NCBI GenBank assembly: GCA_017475185.1
Contig: JAFVGB010000010.1
Location: forward strand, 119,502-183,501
DNA: 64,000 nt
From: Clostridia bacterium
Lineage (GTDB): Bacteria; Bacillota_A; Clostridia; TANB77; CAG-508
Reading direction: 5' to 3'
Shown here: positions 54,095 through 62,859 of the stretch, piece after piece
Position numbering within the stretch: the first letter of the stretch is position 1
Layout of the letters: each line of letters opens with the position of its first letter
Notes under the pieces: generated by a model
What the model was told of the DNA's origin: nothing
The model's database searches: none
What the model saw: the letters and a program-made list of their open reading frames with translations, nothing else
Made by a program: the position numbers and the translations under genes

Positions 54095-55150
54095 ATGGAA
54101 AATGCAGAGAAGAAAAAAGCATTAGAGGCAGCTATCGGGCAAATCGAAAAACAATTTGGAAAAGGTTCAGTTATGAAATTAGGAGATTTCACAGCAATGA
54201 ATGTTGAAGCTATACCAACAGGAGCATTAAGCTTAGATGTTGCATTAGGTATAGGAGGAATTCCTAGAGGAAGAATTATAGAGGTTTTTGGTCCAGAGTC
54301 TTCAGGTAAAACAACACTTACATTACATATGATTGCTGAAGCACAAAAATTAGGAGGAGAAGCGGCATTTATTGATGCAGAACACGCATTAGACCCTGTA
54401 TATGCAAAACATTTAGGAGTAGACATCGATAACTTAATAGTTTCTCAACCAGATACTGGAGAACAAGCACTAGAAATAGCTGAAGCACTAGTTAGAAGTG
54501 GTGCATTAGATATAATTGTTGTAGACTCAGTTGCAGCTTTAGTTCCAAAAGCTGAAATAGATGGAGATATGGGTGATTCCCATATTGGTTTACAAGCTAG
54601 ATTAATGTCACAAGCTCTACGTAAATTAGCAGGTGCTATAAACAAAACAAAAACTGTAATTGTATTTATAAATCAATTAAGAGAAAAAGTTGGAATTATG
54701 TTTGGAAATCCAGAAACTACTCCAGGTGGACGTGCATTAAAATTCTATTCATCAGTAAGATTAGATATCAGAAAAATTGAAAACTTAAAACAAGATGGAG
54801 AAGTTGTTGGAAATAGAGCAAGAGTAAAAGTTGTAAAAAATAAAGTAGCTCCACCATTTAGAGAAGCAGAATTTGATATTATGTATGGTAAAGGAATTTC
54901 AAAAGAAGGTAATATAGTAGACTTAGCTGTAAACCTTGATATTATTGAAAAAAGCGGCTCATGGTTTAGCTACAATGATGCAAGAATTGGGCAAGGTAGA
55001 GAAAATGTTAAGAAATTCTTAATCGAAAACCCTGACATTATGAAAGAAGTAGAAGATAAAATTAGAGATAATTTTAATAAAGCTTTTGAAAAAAGTTTAG
55101 GCGAAGAAACAGCCGAAACAGAAGATGAAGATATTGAAGAGGAAGAATAA
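54095..55150 (+). CDS. recA: Recombinase RecA
   Basis: ATP-dependent strand exchange and the SOS co-protease. The 351 residues have Walker [10 protein letters not shown] (about 66-74), Walker [17 protein letters not shown], the invariant [13 protein letters not shown] block, and an acidic C-terminal tail ([15 protein letters not shown]). The ATG follows AAGGAGAG. recX follows after 3 nt. Confidence 0.98.
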   Translation: MENAEKKKALEAAIGQIEKQFGKGSVMKLGDFTAMNVEAIPTGALSLDVALGIGGIPRGRIIEVFGPESSGKTTLTLHMIAEAQKLGGEAAFIDAEHALDPVYAKHLGVDIDNLIVSQPDTGEQALEIAEALVRSGALDIIVVDSVAALVPKAEIDGDMGDSHIGLQARLMSQALRKLAGAINKTKTVIVFINQLREKVGIMFGNPETTPGGRALKFYSSVRLDIRKIENLKQDGEVVGNRARVKVVKNKVAPPFREAEFDIMYGKGISKEGNIVDLAVNLDIIEKSGSWFSYNDARIGQGRENVKKFLIENPDIMKEVEDKIRDNFNKAFEKSLGEETAETEDEDIEEEE

Positions 55151-55153
55151 TAA

Positions 55154-55612
55154 ATGATATATTCATTAGATGAATTTGAAAAATATGATAAAATGAAGTC
55201 TAAAGTAATAAAATATGTCTTATATAAAAAAAGAACAGAACAAGAAATTAGACAAAAATTTGCAAAAGAGTTTGACGAAAATGTTTTAGATGATATAATA
55301 GAAGAGCTAAAAGAAGATAAATATATAAATGATTATAATTATATAGAAAGAGCAGTAAATGAGTTTGTTAATTTAAAAAGCTTGTCTATAAAAGAAATAA
55401 AATATAAATTATATTCAAAAGGAATAAAAAGTAATCTAATAGATGAATATATTGCAAATAATATAGATTATTTAGAAGAATATGAGCAAAAATCTGCTAG
55501 CAAAATTATAAATAAAAAAAGAAAATCTATGGAAGAAGAAGATATAAAAATATATTTATTAAAGAAAGGCTATCAAGAAGATAGTATTAGAAACGCTTTT
55601 AAAGAAGAGTAA
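55154..55612 (+). CDS. recX: RecA regulator RecX
   Basis: Modulates RecA filaments. The 152 residues are made of three-helix repeats with RecX patterns (LYKKRTEQEIRQKFAKEF, DIIEELKEDKYINDYNYIERAVNEF, SIKEIKYKLYSKGI). It starts 3 nt after the recA stop, overlapping its translational context, so the pair forms one operon, as in many Firmicutes. Confidence 0.92.
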   Translation: MIYSLDEFEKYDKMKSKVIKYVLYKKRTEQEIRQKFAKEFDENVLDDIIEELKEDKYINDYNYIERAVNEFVNLKSLSIKEIKYKLYSKGIKSNLIDEYIANNIDYLEEYEQKSASKIINKKRKSMEEEDIKIYLLKKGYQEDSIRNAFKEE

Positions 55613-55658
55613 AATATATGCATAAGATAAGCAAAATTTAGAAAGGATTGTGTTAATA

Positions 55659-56411
55659 ATGCCAAATGTACTTACATTAGAAACAAATAAATACGAAATA
55701 AAAATAGACAACTTTGAAGGTCCATTAGATTTATTATGTCACTTAATAGAAAAAAATAAATTAGATATTTTTCAAGTAAAAATAAGTGATATAACAGATC
55801 AGTATATAGAATATATAAATGCAATGGAACAAATGAATTTGGAAGTAACAAGTGAATTTCTAATAATGGCATCTACATTGCTATATTTAAAATCTAAGAC
55901 TCTTTTGCCAAAAGAAACAGATGATGAAGAAGAATTAACAGAGGAAGAATTGCTACAAAGAATTATTGACTATAAAAAATATAAAGAAACTAGCAAAAAA
56001 TTGAAAGAATTTTATGAAATCTATTCTAAACGTACTTTCAAATTACCAGATGAAATCAAACTACCAAAACAACAATTAGACAGGGATTATGATAAAGCAT
56101 TAATTCCACAAATATATGAACAAATAGTAAATAACAACAAAGTACGTATTAACAAAAATGCAAAAAATATTCAAAAAATTGCAATTACCGATACTTATAC
56201 AGTAGGTAGTAAAGTTAAAGATATGTATAGAGAGCTAGTTAGAAACAAAAAATTTGTTTTTAATAGATTGTTTTCTTTAAAAAAACATAATAAAAATGAG
56301 GTTGTAACTGCTTTTACAGGACTTTTAGAAATGTCTAGAAGAAGTAAAGTTATTACTGAACAAAATGAATTATTTGGAGACATTACAGTTAGTAAAAATA
56401 GAAATTCTTAA
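55659..56411 (+). CDS. scpA: Segregation and condensation protein A (kleisin ScpA)
   Basis: The kleisin subunit bridging SMC heads in chromosome condensation. The 250 residues start with the family signature NFEGPLDLLCHLIEKNKLDIFQVKISDITDQY and continue with SEFLIMASTLLYLKSKTLLP. The C-terminal winged helix ends TFGLLEMSRRSKV-like (FTGLLEMSRRSKV). The ATG at 55659 is 11 nt after AAAGGA; the GTG at 55650 is too close. Its usual partner gene scpB is not found immediately downstream. Confidence 0.94.
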   Translation: MPNVLTLETNKYEIKIDNFEGPLDLLCHLIEKNKLDIFQVKISDITDQYIEYINAMEQMNLEVTSEFLIMASTLLYLKSKTLLPKETDDEEELTEEELLQRIIDYKKYKETSKKLKEFYEIYSKRTFKLPDEIKLPKQQLDRDYDKALIPQIYEQIVNNNKVRINKNAKNIQKIAITDTYTVGSKVKDMYRELVRNKKFVFNRLFSLKKHNKNEVVTAFTGLLEMSRRSKVITEQNELFGDITVSKNRNS

Positions 56412-56506
56412 AACTTAAAATACATAAAAATAATGTCAAATGTAATAGTATAAATAGTAAATAAATGGAAAAAATAGTAATATAAAACTGTGATAAGAGG
56501 TTTGAT

Positions 56507-57163
56507 ATGTTACTATTTTTTTGTTTGATGTTACTAATTTTTACAATTCTTTTGGTAACAATGTTATTAGAACTAAAATTAACAATAACAGATTTTGAAT
56601 TTTCAAGAGGTGAAAGTAAATCAGATGAAACATATAGATTAAGTGGAAGTATAGGTTTTTATTTTTTGAGAAAAATAAAACTATTTAGTATAAAAATTAA
56701 TAATAAAGCTACTAATAAAATGTTAAATAATAAATTTATAAAAAATAGAATAAAAAACATAAAAATAACTGATAATTATACGAAAAAAACACAAATAAAG
56801 ACAGTATATAATCTACTAAAAATGCTAAATCGACTTGTTAAAATAGATGTTTTTCAATTAAAAATATGGATTGATACTGAAAGTGTTATTTTAACATCAT
56901 ATTTAATAGGAATTATATCTACTATTATTCCAAATCTAATAAGAAATAATATAAAAAGTATAAATAAATATAAAAAAGAAAATAATTATATGTTTCAAAT
57001 ATTACCATTATACAAAAATCAAAATTATATTTATTTAAGATTTAAAAGTATAATTAGCATTAAGGTCGTACATATTATATATATGTTAATAGCGATGGGA
57101 GGAAGAAAAAATGAAAGATCATCCAATAGATGGCTTAATGCTAACTGCTATGGAAAGCATTAG
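56507..57163 (+). CDS. DUF2953 family membrane-anchored protein (YtfI-like)
   Basis: A 218-residue protein with an N-terminal hydrophobic segment (about 1-22), a Lys/Asn-rich middle, and a second hydrophobic stretch near the C-terminus. The placement directly before ytfJ, overlapping it by 53 nt, together with length and weak pattern similarity (LLKMLNRLVKIDVFQLKIWIDTES), matches the DUF2953/YtfI gene of Bacillus. Function is unknown; it is conserved with sporulation-linked YtfJ. Confidence 0.72.
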   Translation: MLLFFCLMLLIFTILLVTMLLELKLTITDFEFSRGESKSDETYRLSGSIGFYFLRKIKLFSIKINNKATNKMLNNKFIKNRIKNIKITDNYTKKTQIKTVYNLLKMLNRLVKIDVFQLKIWIDTESVILTSYLIGIISTIIPNLIRNNIKSINKYKKENNYMFQILPLYKNQNYIYLRFKSIISIKVVHIIYMLIAMGGRKNERSSNRWLNANCYGKH

Positions 57164-57545
57164 AAGTATGATAGACGTAAATACTATAATTGGTGAGCCA
57201 ATGGAGATTTCGGAAAACATAACAATTATACCAATTTCTAAAGTTGGATTTGGACTGGCTGCAGGTGGAAGTGAATTTAAGGATGAAACACTAGAAGCAT
57301 ATTTAAGAAAACAAAATTCAGAAGAAGAAATACAATATAGATTACCTTTTGGTGGAGGCGCTGGGGTAGGAGCAAGTATTTCACCAGTAGCATTTATAGT
57401 TATTAGAGATGAAACTGTAAAATTAATGCCAATAGAGCATAATAATGGAATTGATAAACTTTTAGATTATGTACCAGATATATTTGATAAAGTTAATAAG
57501 CTAATGGATAACAGAAATATTAAGATAAATGAAAAAGATAATTAA
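57111..57545 (+). CDS. ytfJ: GerW/YtfJ family sporulation protein
   Basis: A 144-residue protein beginning HPIDGLMLTAMESIRSMIDVNTIIGEPM, with the glycine-rich VGFGLAAGGSEF and PFGGGAGVGASISPVAFIV blocks typical of the family. In Bacillus, YtfJ (GerW) is a forespore-expressed protein needed for normal SleB-dependent germination. Homologues also occur in related non-sporulating lineages. The ATG follows GGGAGG inside the end of the upstream gene, a coupled start. Confidence 0.92.
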   Translation: MKDHPIDGLMLTAMESIRSMIDVNTIIGEPMEISENITIIPISKVGFGLAAGGSEFKDETLEAYLRKQNSEEEIQYRLPFGGGAGVGASISPVAFIVIRDETVKLMPIEHNNGIDKLLDYVPDIFDKVNKLMDNRNIKINEKDN

Positions 57546-57562
57546 GAAATATCATAGAATTT

Positions 57563-57592
57563 TTGACTACTCTAATCAAAATAGTGTATAAT
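57563..57592 (+). promoter_or_regulatory. Promoter for the radical SAM gene
   Basis: TTGACT (57563-57568), 18-nt spacer, consensus TATAAT (57587-57592). Confidence 0.6.
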
Positions 57593-57631
57593 AAAATACA
57601 AAATGTAAAAAAATAGAAAGAGATGAAATAA

Positions 57632-58513
57632 ATGCTAGAACAATGTATATTATGTCCACATAATTGTAAAGTGAATAGAGCAAAAGGAGAAACTGGTAGA
57701 TGCAAGTGCAATGATAAAATAAAAATTGCACTAGTATCATTACATAAATATGAAGAACCATGTATAAGTGGTGAAAATGGTTCCGGGACAATATTTTTTT
57801 CTAATTGTAATTTGAATTGCATGTTCTGTCAAAACTATGAAATAAGTCATTTGGGAAAAGGTTATATAGTAACAGTAGAAGAATTAGCAAATATATTTTT
57901 AGAACAACAAGAAAAAGGCGCTCATAATATTAACTTAGTAACTCCAACAATGTATGTTATTCAAATAATAGAAGCAATAAAAATTGCTAAAAATAAAGGT
58001 TTATGTATTCCAATTATATATAACACAAGTAGTTATGAAAATATAGAAACAATTAAAATGTTAGAAGGGTATATAGATGTATATTTACCAGATTTAAAAT
58101 ATTATTCAAATGATTTGTGCAAAAAATATTCTAAGGTAGATAATTATTTCGAAAATGCCACAAAGGCAATTAAGGAAATGTTTAGTCAAGTTGGAGCACC
58201 AAAGTTTGATGAAGATGGAATGATAAAAAAGGGTGTTATTATTAGACATTTAATGCTTCCAAATTACATACAAAACACTAAGAATATATTAAAATGGATA
58301 AAAGAAAATTTACCAGAAGATATATATGTAAGTGTAATGTCTCAATATTTTCCTTCATATAAAGCAATTAATGATTCTAAGTTAAATAGAAAACTTAATA
58401 AAAAGGAATATAAAAATGTTGAAGAGTACATATATATGTTAGATTTAAAAAATGGATATTTACAAGATTTTATAGAAAATGAAAATGAAGAACAATATGT
58501 TCCAGATTTTTAA
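57632..58513 (+). CDS. Radical SAM protein, PflX (COG1313) type
   Basis: A 293-residue Fe-S enzyme. The radical-SAM motif is CNLNCMFCQNYE (CxxxCxxC), preceded by an N-terminal Cys cluster CILCPHNCKVNR...GRCKCND that is characteristic of the PflX group of pyruvate-formate-lyase-activating-enzyme relatives. The SAM-binding region follows (NLVTPTMYV, YNTSSYEN, YLPDLKYY). The substrate is unknown; no glycyl radical enzyme is adjacent. The ATG follows AAAGAGATG and it has its own promoter. Confidence 0.9.
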   Translation: MLEQCILCPHNCKVNRAKGETGRCKCNDKIKIALVSLHKYEEPCISGENGSGTIFFSNCNLNCMFCQNYEISHLGKGYIVTVEELANIFLEQQEKGAHNINLVTPTMYVIQIIEAIKIAKNKGLCIPIIYNTSSYENIETIKMLEGYIDVYLPDLKYYSNDLCKKYSKVDNYFENATKAIKEMFSQVGAPKFDEDGMIKKGVIIRHLMLPNYIQNTKNILKWIKENLPEDIYVSVMSQYFPSYKAINDSKLNRKLNKKEYKNVEEYIYMLDLKNGYLQDFIENENEEQYVPDF

Positions 58514-58524
58514 TATTAATAAAA

Positions 58525-58561
58525 AAGTGTTTCTTATTTATATTAAAAACAAGAAACACTT
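58525..58561. terminator. Bidirectional terminator
   Basis: AAGTGTTTCTT (58525-58535) pairs perfectly with AAGAAACACTT (58551-58561) between convergent genes. Confidence 0.8.
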
Positions 58562-58570
58562 ACATAAATA

Positions 58571-59293
58571 TTAACTAAATTTTATAATTGAATGTAAAAC
58601 ATTACCATTATCACTTTTTATAACTACATTATTTTCATTATTTTCAAATGAATAATATAGACTTATTTTATCTTCTAATTTAATTTGATGTTTATACATA
58701 ATTTCTAAATTAGTACATGAGTTAAATTCGTTTGTATCTCCTGGAAAAGCTTCAAGTGCCATATCTAGGTAGAATAAATTATTTACATGGTTGTTAACAT
58801 CTATATCAGACTTACGTATCAAATAATCAGTTGTATTAGTGTAATTTTCTGGTTCTGTCATCTTATCAAGTTCGACAATATTAAATACAGATTTATTTTC
58901 AGGATTATACTTACTTATGAGATTTTCATCTAATTTTGTAATCTTTCCTTTTGAAACGTCAATTAAAACCCATTTTGAAGTAGCAATTGCAATTATATCT
59001 CCATTAGCATTTAATATTTCAAAATCTCTATAACTATATAGCTTTGTGGAATATCTTGACCAAGTTTTAATTGTAATAGTTTCTCCGTATTTTGGTCTAG
59101 AAATAATTTTAACTTTCCAATTTAGTAATGCCCAAGAAAAGTTTGTTTTATCAATATCTGTAACTCCATATCCAATACTTGCAGAATGCATTTCTGCTAT
59201 ATCTTGCAATATTGAAAGAAGACCTTTATTACTGATATAAGTATTTTTTCCTAACATTGATAAACTAATATTAAAATCACGTGTAAAAAACAT
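58571..59293 (-). CDS. Acyl-ACP thioesterase (Fat-type, double hotdog)
   Basis: Releases fatty acids from acyl carrier protein. The 240 residues contain two hotdog halves: the N-terminal half begins FFTRDFNIS and has LLSILQDIAEMHSASIGYG and WALLNWKVKIISRPKYGE; the C-terminal half has the catalytic-type DVNNHVNNLFYLDMALEAFP. The ATG at 59293 (minus strand) is chosen because GAGGAGG lies 8 nt upstream of it; an in-frame ATG at 59314 lies before that site. It is a single-gene unit. Confidence 0.88.
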   Translation of the reverse strand: MFFTRDFNISLSMLGKNTYISNKGLLSILQDIAEMHSASIGYGVTDIDKTNFSWALLNWKVKIISRPKYGETITIKTWSRYSTKLYSYRDFEILNANGDIIAIATSKWVLIDVSKGKITKLDENLISKYNPENKSVFNIVELDKMTEPENYTNTTDYLIRKSDIDVNNHVNNLFYLDMALEAFPGDTNEFNSCTNLEIMYKHQIKLEDKISLYYSFENNENNVVIKSDNGNVLHSIIKFS

Positions 59294-59345
59294 TATAATA
59301 TCCTCCTCAAGCATTGATTATATCATTTTTTTCAAAAAAAGCAAG

Positions 59346-59374
59346 TTGACGTTTATTAAGTGTTAGTATAAAAT
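59346..59374 (+). promoter_or_regulatory. Promoter for the two-component system
   Basis: TTGACG (59346-59351), 17-nt spacer, TAAAAT (59369-59374). Confidence 0.6.
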
Positions 59375-59409
59375 AATAAAAGGAAACAGGAGAAAGGAAC
59401 GCAAAATGC

Positions 59410-60081
59410 ATGAAGATTTTAATAATAGAAGATGAAAAAAATCTAGCACAAACTATAAAACAGTGTGTATGTAATTTATTTGATGTTGAATTAGCATATG
59501 ATGGCTATGAAGGATATATGCTGGCACGAAATGACATATATGATGTTATAATTTTAGATTTAATGTTACCAGAAATGTCAGGATATGATGTATTGAAAAA
59601 AATAAGGGAAGAAAATGTTAATACACCAGTATTAATTTTATCAGCCAAAGATGGAATTGGTGACAAAGTGAAAGGTTTTAATTATGGAGCAGATGACTAT
59701 ATGGTTAAACCTTTCGAAAGAGAAGAATTACTTGCAAGATTAGAAGCTATACTTAGAAGATGCAATAAATCATATAAAAATGACATATTAAAATTTAAAG
59801 AGCTAGAATTGAACATAAAAAATCATAATGTAACAATAAATGGTGAACAGGTTTCTTTATATGGAAAGCAGTTTGATATATTAGAGTTTTTATTAAATGC
59901 TCAAAACACAATAATAACTAAGGAGCAAATTTTTGATAAAATATGGGGATTTAATTCAGATACAACAACAAATGTTGTAGAAGTATATGCGAGCAATTTA
60001 AGAAAAACACTAAAAAAATATGGATATGATAAATATATAAAAACAATAAGAGGTGTAGGTTATTTGTTAAGTGAAAGCTAA
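59410..60081 (+). CDS. OmpR/PhoB-type response regulator
   Basis: A 223-residue two-component regulator: a receiver domain with the acidic pocket EDE (residues 7-9), phospho-acceptor Asp50 in VIILDLMLPEMSG, and the conserved Lys in VKPFEREEL. A C-terminal winged helix follows (about 130-223), with KEQIFDKIWGF, VVEVYASNLRKTL and TIRGVGYLL. The ATG at 59410 follows AGAAAGGAA. The cognate kinase gene follows after 48 nt. Confidence 0.95.
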   Translation: MKILIIEDEKNLAQTIKQCVCNLFDVELAYDGYEGYMLARNDIYDVIILDLMLPEMSGYDVLKKIREENVNTPVLILSAKDGIGDKVKGFNYGADDYMVKPFEREELLARLEAILRRCNKSYKNDILKFKELELNIKNHNVTINGEQVSLYGKQFDILEFLLNAQNTIITKEQIFDKIWGFNSDTTTNVVEVYASNLRKTLKKYGYDKYIKTIRGVGYLLSES

Positions 60082-60129
60082 TAAATAATGGGATAATTAA
60101 AAATTTTTTAGATATTGAAAGGAAAAAAT

Positions 60130-61464
60130 ATGAAAGAACAAAAAAGAATAAAAAAGCAATTATATAAGAATATGTTATATATATACATTGTTTTTATAAT
60201 ATTATTTTTGCTGTTTGATTTAATAATATATAACAAAATATCTAATTCGATGTATAAAAATATTGATGAACAACTCAACATACAAGTAGAAAGATATGGT
60301 AAAGAGCCACCAGATATAAGAAACAGAAATGATGAACATATGGTACATATTGAAAATGATGAAAATATATCAAATGAAGAAAATATAAATAACCAAGAGA
60401 TAAGAGAAATAAAAAATCCAAGATTTCAAGATGTAGATCCTCGTTTAATATGTATTATAAGAAATGAAAATGGTGAAGTCATTAACCAAAGCAGTTTGGG
60501 AAGAATATATAACAACTATTTAACAAATATAGAATTTGATAAATCTAACATAAAAAATACATATATGTTAAAAGTTGATAATCAATATAATTACAGAGGT
60601 ATAACGATTATAAACTATAATGAAAATAATGAGTTAAATTATATTCAATTTTTAGCGAATGTTGATTCTGAAATGCAAGCATTAAATAATTTGTCAATTA
60701 CATTGATAATTGGAACATCAATAATAATTATAATTTCTGTTTTAGCAAGTTATTTTTTATCAAGGAGAGCATTAAATCCAATTATGGTATCATGGAGAAA
60801 ACAAACAGAATTTGTTCAAAATGCATCTCACGAATTAAGAACACCATTAACTATAATACAAACAAAACAAGAATTGTTATTACAAGAACCAAATGCAAAA
60901 GTAATTGAAAAATCACAAGATATAAATATAGCTTTAAATGAAACACGTAGATTATCAAAATTAATAAAAGACTTAATGATTCTTGCAAGATCTGATTCAA
61001 ATGAAGTTGTACTAGATAAGAAAAAAGTAGAAATCGATAAACTTATAGAAAATATTTCAATTCCATATACAGAATTTGCAGAAATTGAGGAAAAAAATGT
61101 AATTATGGATTTGAAATTTGGTCAAACTTTAAATGTAGATGAAAGTAAGATAAGTCAATTAATAGTGATTTTATTAGATAATGCTATAAAATACACAAGA
61201 AGCGGAGATTCTATCAAAATAAAAACATATAACAAAGATAATAAATTTGTACTTGAAGTTGTAGATACAGGAATAGGAATTTCAAAAGAAGGAATAGAAC
61301 ATGCTTTTGACAGATTTTATAGAGAAGACAAAGCACGTTCAAGAGAAAGAGGCGGTAGTGGTTTAGGATTATCAATAGCATATATGATAACAGAATTACA
61401 TGGTGGAAGTATAAAAATAATGCAAAACCAACCAAAAGGAACAAAAATTATAGTACGATTATAA
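60130..61464 (+). CDS. Membrane sensor histidine kinase
   Basis: A 444-residue kinase. A transmembrane helix (about 13-36), an extracytoplasmic region of about 150 residues rich in Asn/Glu, and a second helix (about 195-215) precede the HisKA domain with NASHELRTPLTI (His234) and a complete ATPase (LLDNAIKYT, DTGIGIS, GGSGLGLSIAY). The ATG at 60130 is chosen over the TTG at 60115 because AAAGGA at 60118-60123 precedes it. The signal it senses is unknown. It pairs with the response regulator upstream; the DUF3006 gene follows in the same direction. Confidence 0.94.
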   Translation: MKEQKRIKKQLYKNMLYIYIVFIILFLLFDLIIYNKISNSMYKNIDEQLNIQVERYGKEPPDIRNRNDEHMVHIENDENISNEENINNQEIREIKNPRFQDVDPRLICIIRNENGEVINQSSLGRIYNNYLTNIEFDKSNIKNTYMLKVDNQYNYRGITIINYNENNELNYIQFLANVDSEMQALNNLSITLIIGTSIIIIISVLASYFLSRRALNPIMVSWRKQTEFVQNASHELRTPLTIIQTKQELLLQEPNAKVIEKSQDINIALNETRRLSKLIKDLMILARSDSNEVVLDKKKVEIDKLIENISIPYTEFAEIEEKNVIMDLKFGQTLNVDESKISQLIVILLDNAIKYTRSGDSIKIKTYNKDNKFVLEVVDTGIGISKEGIEHAFDRFYREDKARSRERGGSGLGLSIAYMITELHGGSIKIMQNQPKGTKIIVRL

Positions 61465-61488
61465 TAGTTTAAATTAAGGAGGATGTTT

Positions 61489-61882
61489 ATGGAAAATGAA
61501 ATAATACCTCAAAACGAAATGATAAATGAAAATAGGATTATAAGAAATCACGGGATAACAAGTAATCAATTCGAAAAAAATAATATCTTATCTAAGGAAG
61601 AAAAAAATAGATTCATTCAGGAATTTATTAAAGAAATATTTAATAAATTAGAGAGCAAAGAAGAAACATTTGTTATAGATAGATTTGAAGAAGATATAGC
61701 TGTATGTGAAAACAGGGAAACTCGGTGAAATAATTAATATAAAAAAAGCAGAATTACCTGAAAATGTAAAAGAACAAGATGTATTAACTCTAAAAAATAA
61801 TCAATATGAAATAGATACAGAAAAAAGAGAAGAAATAGAAGAAAGGATTAATAGTAAATTAGAAAATTTATTTGAAGACTAA
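61489..61882 (+). pseudogene. DUF3006 protein gene interrupted by a +1 frameshift
   Basis: The first frame reads from the ATG at 61489 (after AAGGAGG) through FVIDRFEEDIAVCENRET, then CGG and TGA at 61726-61728. Skipping one C at 61723 restores GEIINIKKAELPENVKEQDVLTL...YEIDTEKREEIEERI, exactly the rest of a DUF3006 domain, ending with TAA at 61880-61882 (about 130 residues in all). DUF3006 genes commonly precede ComEC-like MBL genes, as here. It may be a true pseudogene, a sequence error or a programmed shift. The extra C lies in AACTCGGT, the same 8-mer as in the PiT gene. The ~55 N-terminal residues before the domain are not recognised. Confidence 0.82.
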
Positions 61883-61906
61883 AGAAAAAATGGGGGAATT
61901 AAACAA

Positions 61907-62842
61907 ATGAGTAATAAAAAAGGAAACAATAGACAAGAAAAAACAACAAATAAAACGATAACAACAATAATAACAATAATTTTGCTTATAGCAATTGCAA
62001 TATTTGGAGGAGACAATGTACTAAATGTCTTAACAGCAGAGAGTAGGGAAGTAAATAGCGTTCAAGTATTAGAAAATCTTACAGTGCAATCAGGAAGTGG
62101 TTGCATTTCAAAAATAGATGTAAATGAAGATGTTTTAAGAGTATACTACTTTGATGTAGGACAAGCAGATAGTATATTAATAGTAAACAATGGAGAATCA
62201 ATGTTAATAGATGCCGGAAAAAATGATAGTGGAAATGTAGTAGTTAATAACTTAAATAAAATAGGAATTGAAAAATTAACATATGTTGTAGGAACTCACC
62301 CACATGAAGATCATATTGGAGGTTTAGATGATGTAATAAATAAAGTAGATGTAGGTACAATAATGATGCCTAAAACATCAACAACTACAAAAACATATGA
62401 AGATGTGATTGACGCTATCATACGTAAAAAGAAAAAAGTAAAAGTACCAAAAGTGGGAGAAACTTTTAATGTAGGAAATGCAAAATGTGAAATTATGTCA
62501 GTAGAAGACAATCCAAAAGATTTAAATGCATGTTCAATAGTAATTAGAATGGAATATAATGGAATAAGTTACTTATTTACAGGTGATGCAGAAAAAGGAA
62601 ATGAATCAGCACGTTCATGGCCACAAACTGATGTGTTAAAAGCAGGACACCATGGTTCAAGTACAAGTTCATCAGCAAATTTCTTAAATCAAATAAAACC
62701 TAGTTTAATTGTAATTTCATGCGGAAAAAATAACGATTATGGACATCCTCATAAAGAAACAATGGAAAGATATAAAAAATTAGGTGCAACTATTTATAGA
62801 ACAGATGAGAGTGGAGACATATTAGTAATTCAGAATAAATAA
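61907..62842 (+). CDS. ComEC-like secreted MBL-fold hydrolase
   Basis: A 311-residue protein with an N-terminal membrane anchor (about 20-37) and an MBL domain like the C-terminal part of ComEC/Rec2: YYFDVGQADSILI, MLIDAGKN, THPHEDHIGG (metal ligands), FTGDAE, LKAGHHGSSTSSS and NDYGHPHKETMERY. It lacks the ComEC channel, so it is an extracytoplasmic nuclease- or phosphodiesterase-like hydrolase of unknown substrate. It follows the DUF3006 gene by 24 nt. The ribosome site is a GGGGG run at 61892-61896. Confidence 0.9.
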   Translation: MSNKKGNNRQEKTTNKTITTIITIILLIAIAIFGGDNVLNVLTAESREVNSVQVLENLTVQSGSGCISKIDVNEDVLRVYYFDVGQADSILIVNNGESMLIDAGKNDSGNVVVNNLNKIGIEKLTYVVGTHPHEDHIGGLDDVINKVDVGTIMMPKTSTTTKTYEDVIDAIIRKKKKVKVPKVGETFNVGNAKCEIMSVEDNPKDLNACSIVIRMEYNGISYLFTGDAEKGNESARSWPQTDVLKAGHHGSSTSSSANFLNQIKPSLIVISCGKNNDYGHPHKETMERYKKLGATIYRTDESGDILVIQNK

Positions 62843-62859
62843 TATTAGGAGATGTATTT

